From Gammaproteobacteria bacterium (GTDB lineage Bacteria; Pseudomonadota; Gammaproteobacteria; Steroidobacterales; Steroidobacteraceae): a DNA stretch of 9,763 bases. Of the stretch, positions 8,745 to 9,763 are shown piece by piece. Position 1 is the stretch's first letter. Every line of letters begins with the position of its first letter. Made by a program: the position numbers and the translations under genes. The notes below the pieces were generated by a model. It was given only the letters and a program-made list of their open reading frames with translations, searched no databases and was not told the DNA's origin. The stretch lies in assembly GCA_027451085.1 (NCBI GenBank), contig DAIDKA010000169.1, positions 1 to 9,763 on the forward strand, written 5' to 3'.

Positions 8745-8811
8745 TTGAACGCCGCGAAGCGGCAGCCCCGTGGGGGCGAGGCCCATGGAAGGGCCGAGTA
8801 CTGGATTGAAC
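8745..8811. repeat. Triple GC-hairpin element flanked by TTGAAC repeats
   Basis: Three perfect 5-bp stems stand almost back to back: GCCGC-GAA-GCGGC (8751-8763), GCCCC-GTG-GGGGC (8765-8777) and GGCCC-ATGGAA-GGGCC (8780-8795). The array is bracketed by TTGAAC at 8745-8750, directly abutting the first stem, and at 8806-8811. It lies in the 220-nt gap between divergent rimO and the methyltransferase. No T-run follows, so this is not a classic terminator. It looks like an extragenic palindromic element, a small mobile-derived repeat, or structured leader RNA of the downstream gene. Which of these applies cannot be settled from one copy. The rest of the gap (8605-8744) shows nothing recognisable. 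Confidence 0.6.
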
Positions 8812-8824
8812 TTAATGGTGCCTC

Positions 8825-9406
8825 TTGGCCTTCGATCAAGCCTATTACGAGCGGTATTACTACAACGTGCGCACCTCGGTGACCTCGGCTGCGGAAATGC
8901 GCGCCCGGGCACGCCTGATTGCGGCCTACACCGAGCATGTGGGCCTGCCGGTGAGGCGCGTCCTGGACATGGGCTGTGGCGTCGGCATCCTGCGCCGGCA
9001 CCTCAAGCCGTTGTTCCGCCGCGCCACCTACGTCGCCGTCGACGTGAGCGAATACCTGTGCCAGCGCTATGGCTGGGAGCACGGCGGCGTCACCACCTAC
9101 CGCAACGCGACACCCTTCGACCTTGTGGTCTGCTACGACGTGGTGCAGTACCTGGATGAAAAGGAGGCCGCCAAGGCCATGCGCAACCTCGCGCGCCTGT
9201 GCCGCGGGGTCATGTACTTCGGTTCGCTGACAAAGCTCGACTGGCGCCGCAATGCCGACCGCGAACGCACCGACCCCAACGTCCACCTGCATGAGGGCGA
9301 CTGGTACCGCACGCGGCTGCGCAAGTCCTTCCACGAGGTCGGCGCGGGTTTCTGGGTGCGCAAGGGCGCGCCGCTGACGCTGTGGGACCTGGAGACCGCC
9401 GGTTGA
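8825..9406 (+). CDS. SAM-dependent methyltransferase (small, YYxRYYY N-terminus)
   Basis: A 193-residue class I methyltransferase of unknown substrate. After an aromatic N-terminus (YYERYYYN, residues 7-14) and a helix, motif I is VLDMGCGVG (46-54), the strand-2 acid is Asp73 (VAVDVSEYL), and FDLVVCYDVVQYLDEKEA (98-115) covers the motif II region. The usual Gly-rich post-motif III turn is replaced by LARLCRGVMYFGSL. The C-terminal part has conserved-looking HLHEGDWYRTRLRK and GFWVRKG. The start is put at TTG 8825: an in-frame TAA at 8813 blocks anything further upstream, and the next ATG (residue 25) would remove the aromatic N-terminus. ATG 8815 and GTG 8818 are out of frame. A weak start next to hairpins suggests low or controlled translation. 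The stop overlaps the next gene by 4 bp. Confidence 0.82.
   Translation: MAFDQAYYERYYYNVRTSVTSAAEMRARARLIAAYTEHVGLPVRRVLDMGCGVGILRRHLKPLFRRATYVAVDVSEYLCQRYGWEHGGVTTYRNATPFDLVVCYDVVQYLDEKEAAKAMRNLARLCRGVMYFGSLTKLDWRRNADRERTDPNVHLHEGDWYRTRLRKSFHEVGAGFWVRKGAPLTLWDLETAG
9391..9394 (+). promoter_or_regulatory. Ribosome binding site favouring the TTG start of the small membrane protein
   Basis: GGAG is placed 8 nt upstream of TTG 9403, inside the end of the methyltransferase gene. It supports TTG 9403 over the in-frame GTG at 9382, which has no visible Shine-Dalgarno. Confidence 0.5.
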
Positions 9407-9588
9407 ACGACACGCCGGCAGAGCAGGCGGCCGTCGCCGCTTCCGACCATCTGCACCGCGACGTCAGGGCGGAGTTTTATCGCGCCGTTCCACCGCGCGC
9501 CGTGCCCTGGCGCAAGCGCCTGTTCTGGCGGACGCTGCTGGCGCTGGCGGCGACGCCCGCGGCGGCCTGCGTGCTGCGGCGGCGATGA
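9403..9588 (+). CDS. Small hypothetical protein with one predicted TM segment
   Basis: A 61-residue protein; no family is recognised. The N-terminal half is soluble and Ala/acid/His-rich. A basic aromatic stretch (PWRKRLFWR) leads into a hydrophobic segment LLALAATPAAACVL, followed by the Arg-rich tail RRR. This could be a single-pass or membrane-associated protein with positive charges on both sides. TTG 9403 is chosen because it makes a TTGA overlap with the methyltransferase stop and has GGAG 8 nt upstream. The 3' end overlaps the transporter start as ATGA. Tight overlaps on both sides argue that it is a real, translated gene. It could instead be the remnant of a larger protein; sequence alone does not decide. 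Confidence 0.6.
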   Translation: MNDTPAEQAAVAASDHLHRDVRAEFYRAVPPRAVPWRKRLFWRTLLALAATPAAACVLRRR

Positions 9589-9763
9589 TCGGACAGCTGG
9601 CCCCGCGCATCGTGCCGCAGGAACGGCGCACCGTGGCGCTCGCCTTTGCCTGCTACTTCATGCTGATGGGCAGCTACTACATCCTCAGGCCGGTGCGCGA
9701 CACAGTGGCCACGGTGTTCGGCGTGGATTCACTGCAGCTGCTGTTCACGGGTACCTTCATCGG
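9585..9763 (+). CDS. Npt1/Npt2-type (ATP:ADP antiporter family) transporter, 3'-truncated by window edge
   Basis: The first 59 residues of an integral membrane protein. The key block is FACYFMLMGSYYILRPVRDTVATVFG, in which SYYILRPVRD is the conserved N-terminal signature of the TLC/Npt nucleotide-transporter-like family. In obligate intracellular bacteria (Rickettsia, Chlamydia) members exchange ATP for ADP; in free-living proteobacteria homologues of unknown substrate are usually labelled MFS or NTP/NDP transporters. TM1 falls at about residues 16-34 and a second hydrophobic stretch begins at LLFTGTFIG. The ATG overlaps the stop of the small upstream gene as ATGA, so it belongs to the same operon. 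The rest of the protein, needed to judge nucleotide-binding residues, is outside the window. Confidence 0.75.
   Translation, partial: MIGQLAPRIVPQERRTVALAFACYFMLMGSYYILRPVRDTVATVFGVDSLQLLFTGTFI

Noticed and set aside
8815..8820. ATG or GTG start for the second methyltransferase
   Set aside because: Both are out of frame with the methyltransferase; using them would require a frameshift for which there is no evidence.
8588..9334. Minus-strand open frame of 248 codons over the hairpin region and second methyltransferase
   Set aside because: It runs through three hairpins and is antisense to a methyltransferase with intact SAM motifs; no independent evidence supports it.

Overview
This is a GC-rich bacterial window that is almost fully coding. 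Gene content points to a Gammaproteobacterium: a GlmS close to the E. coli type, a proteobacterial RimO and a SixA-type histidine phosphatase. The high GC and the free-living Npt-type transporter would suit the Xanthomonadales/Nevskiales side of the class, but that placement is inference. No tRNA, rRNA, CRISPR array, insertion sequence or prophage was seen.

Left block (1-5318, + strand): the window opens inside glmS, which has lost only its extreme N-terminus. It is followed 21 nt later by a small lipoprotein with a good ribosome binding site, then by a CocE/NonD-type (peptidase S15) hydrolase that overlaps the lipoprotein gene. A DHA2/EmrB-type 14-TM efflux transporter then starts in a 4-bp GTGA overlap with the hydrolase. 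Spacing suggests one transcription unit running from glmS. Hydrolase and transporter look like a translationally coupled pair acting on the same kind of compound, which is unknown.

Middle block (5319-7258, + strand): after a 189-nt gap come a class I SAM-dependent methyltransferase, a decayed fragment of a GMC-family flavin oxidoreductase (both ends missing and a large central deletion), and sixA, whose ATG overlaps the fragment's stop. sixA and the minus-strand rimO converge so tightly that one CTAG palindrome supplies both stop codons.

Right block (7255-9763): rimO (ribosomal protein S12 methylthiotransferase) on the minus strand. Then a 220-nt divergent intergenic region carries three back-to-back GC hairpins flanked by TTGAAC repeats. 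After it a second SAM-dependent methyltransferase, a 61-aa putative membrane protein and the start of an Npt1/Npt2-type (ATP:ADP antiporter family) transporter form an overlapping + strand operon that runs off the window end.

No complete novel system was recognised. The most distinctive items are the GMC pseudogene with its internal deletion, the triple-hairpin intergenic element, and the overlapping methyltransferase/small membrane protein/nucleotide-type transporter cluster.
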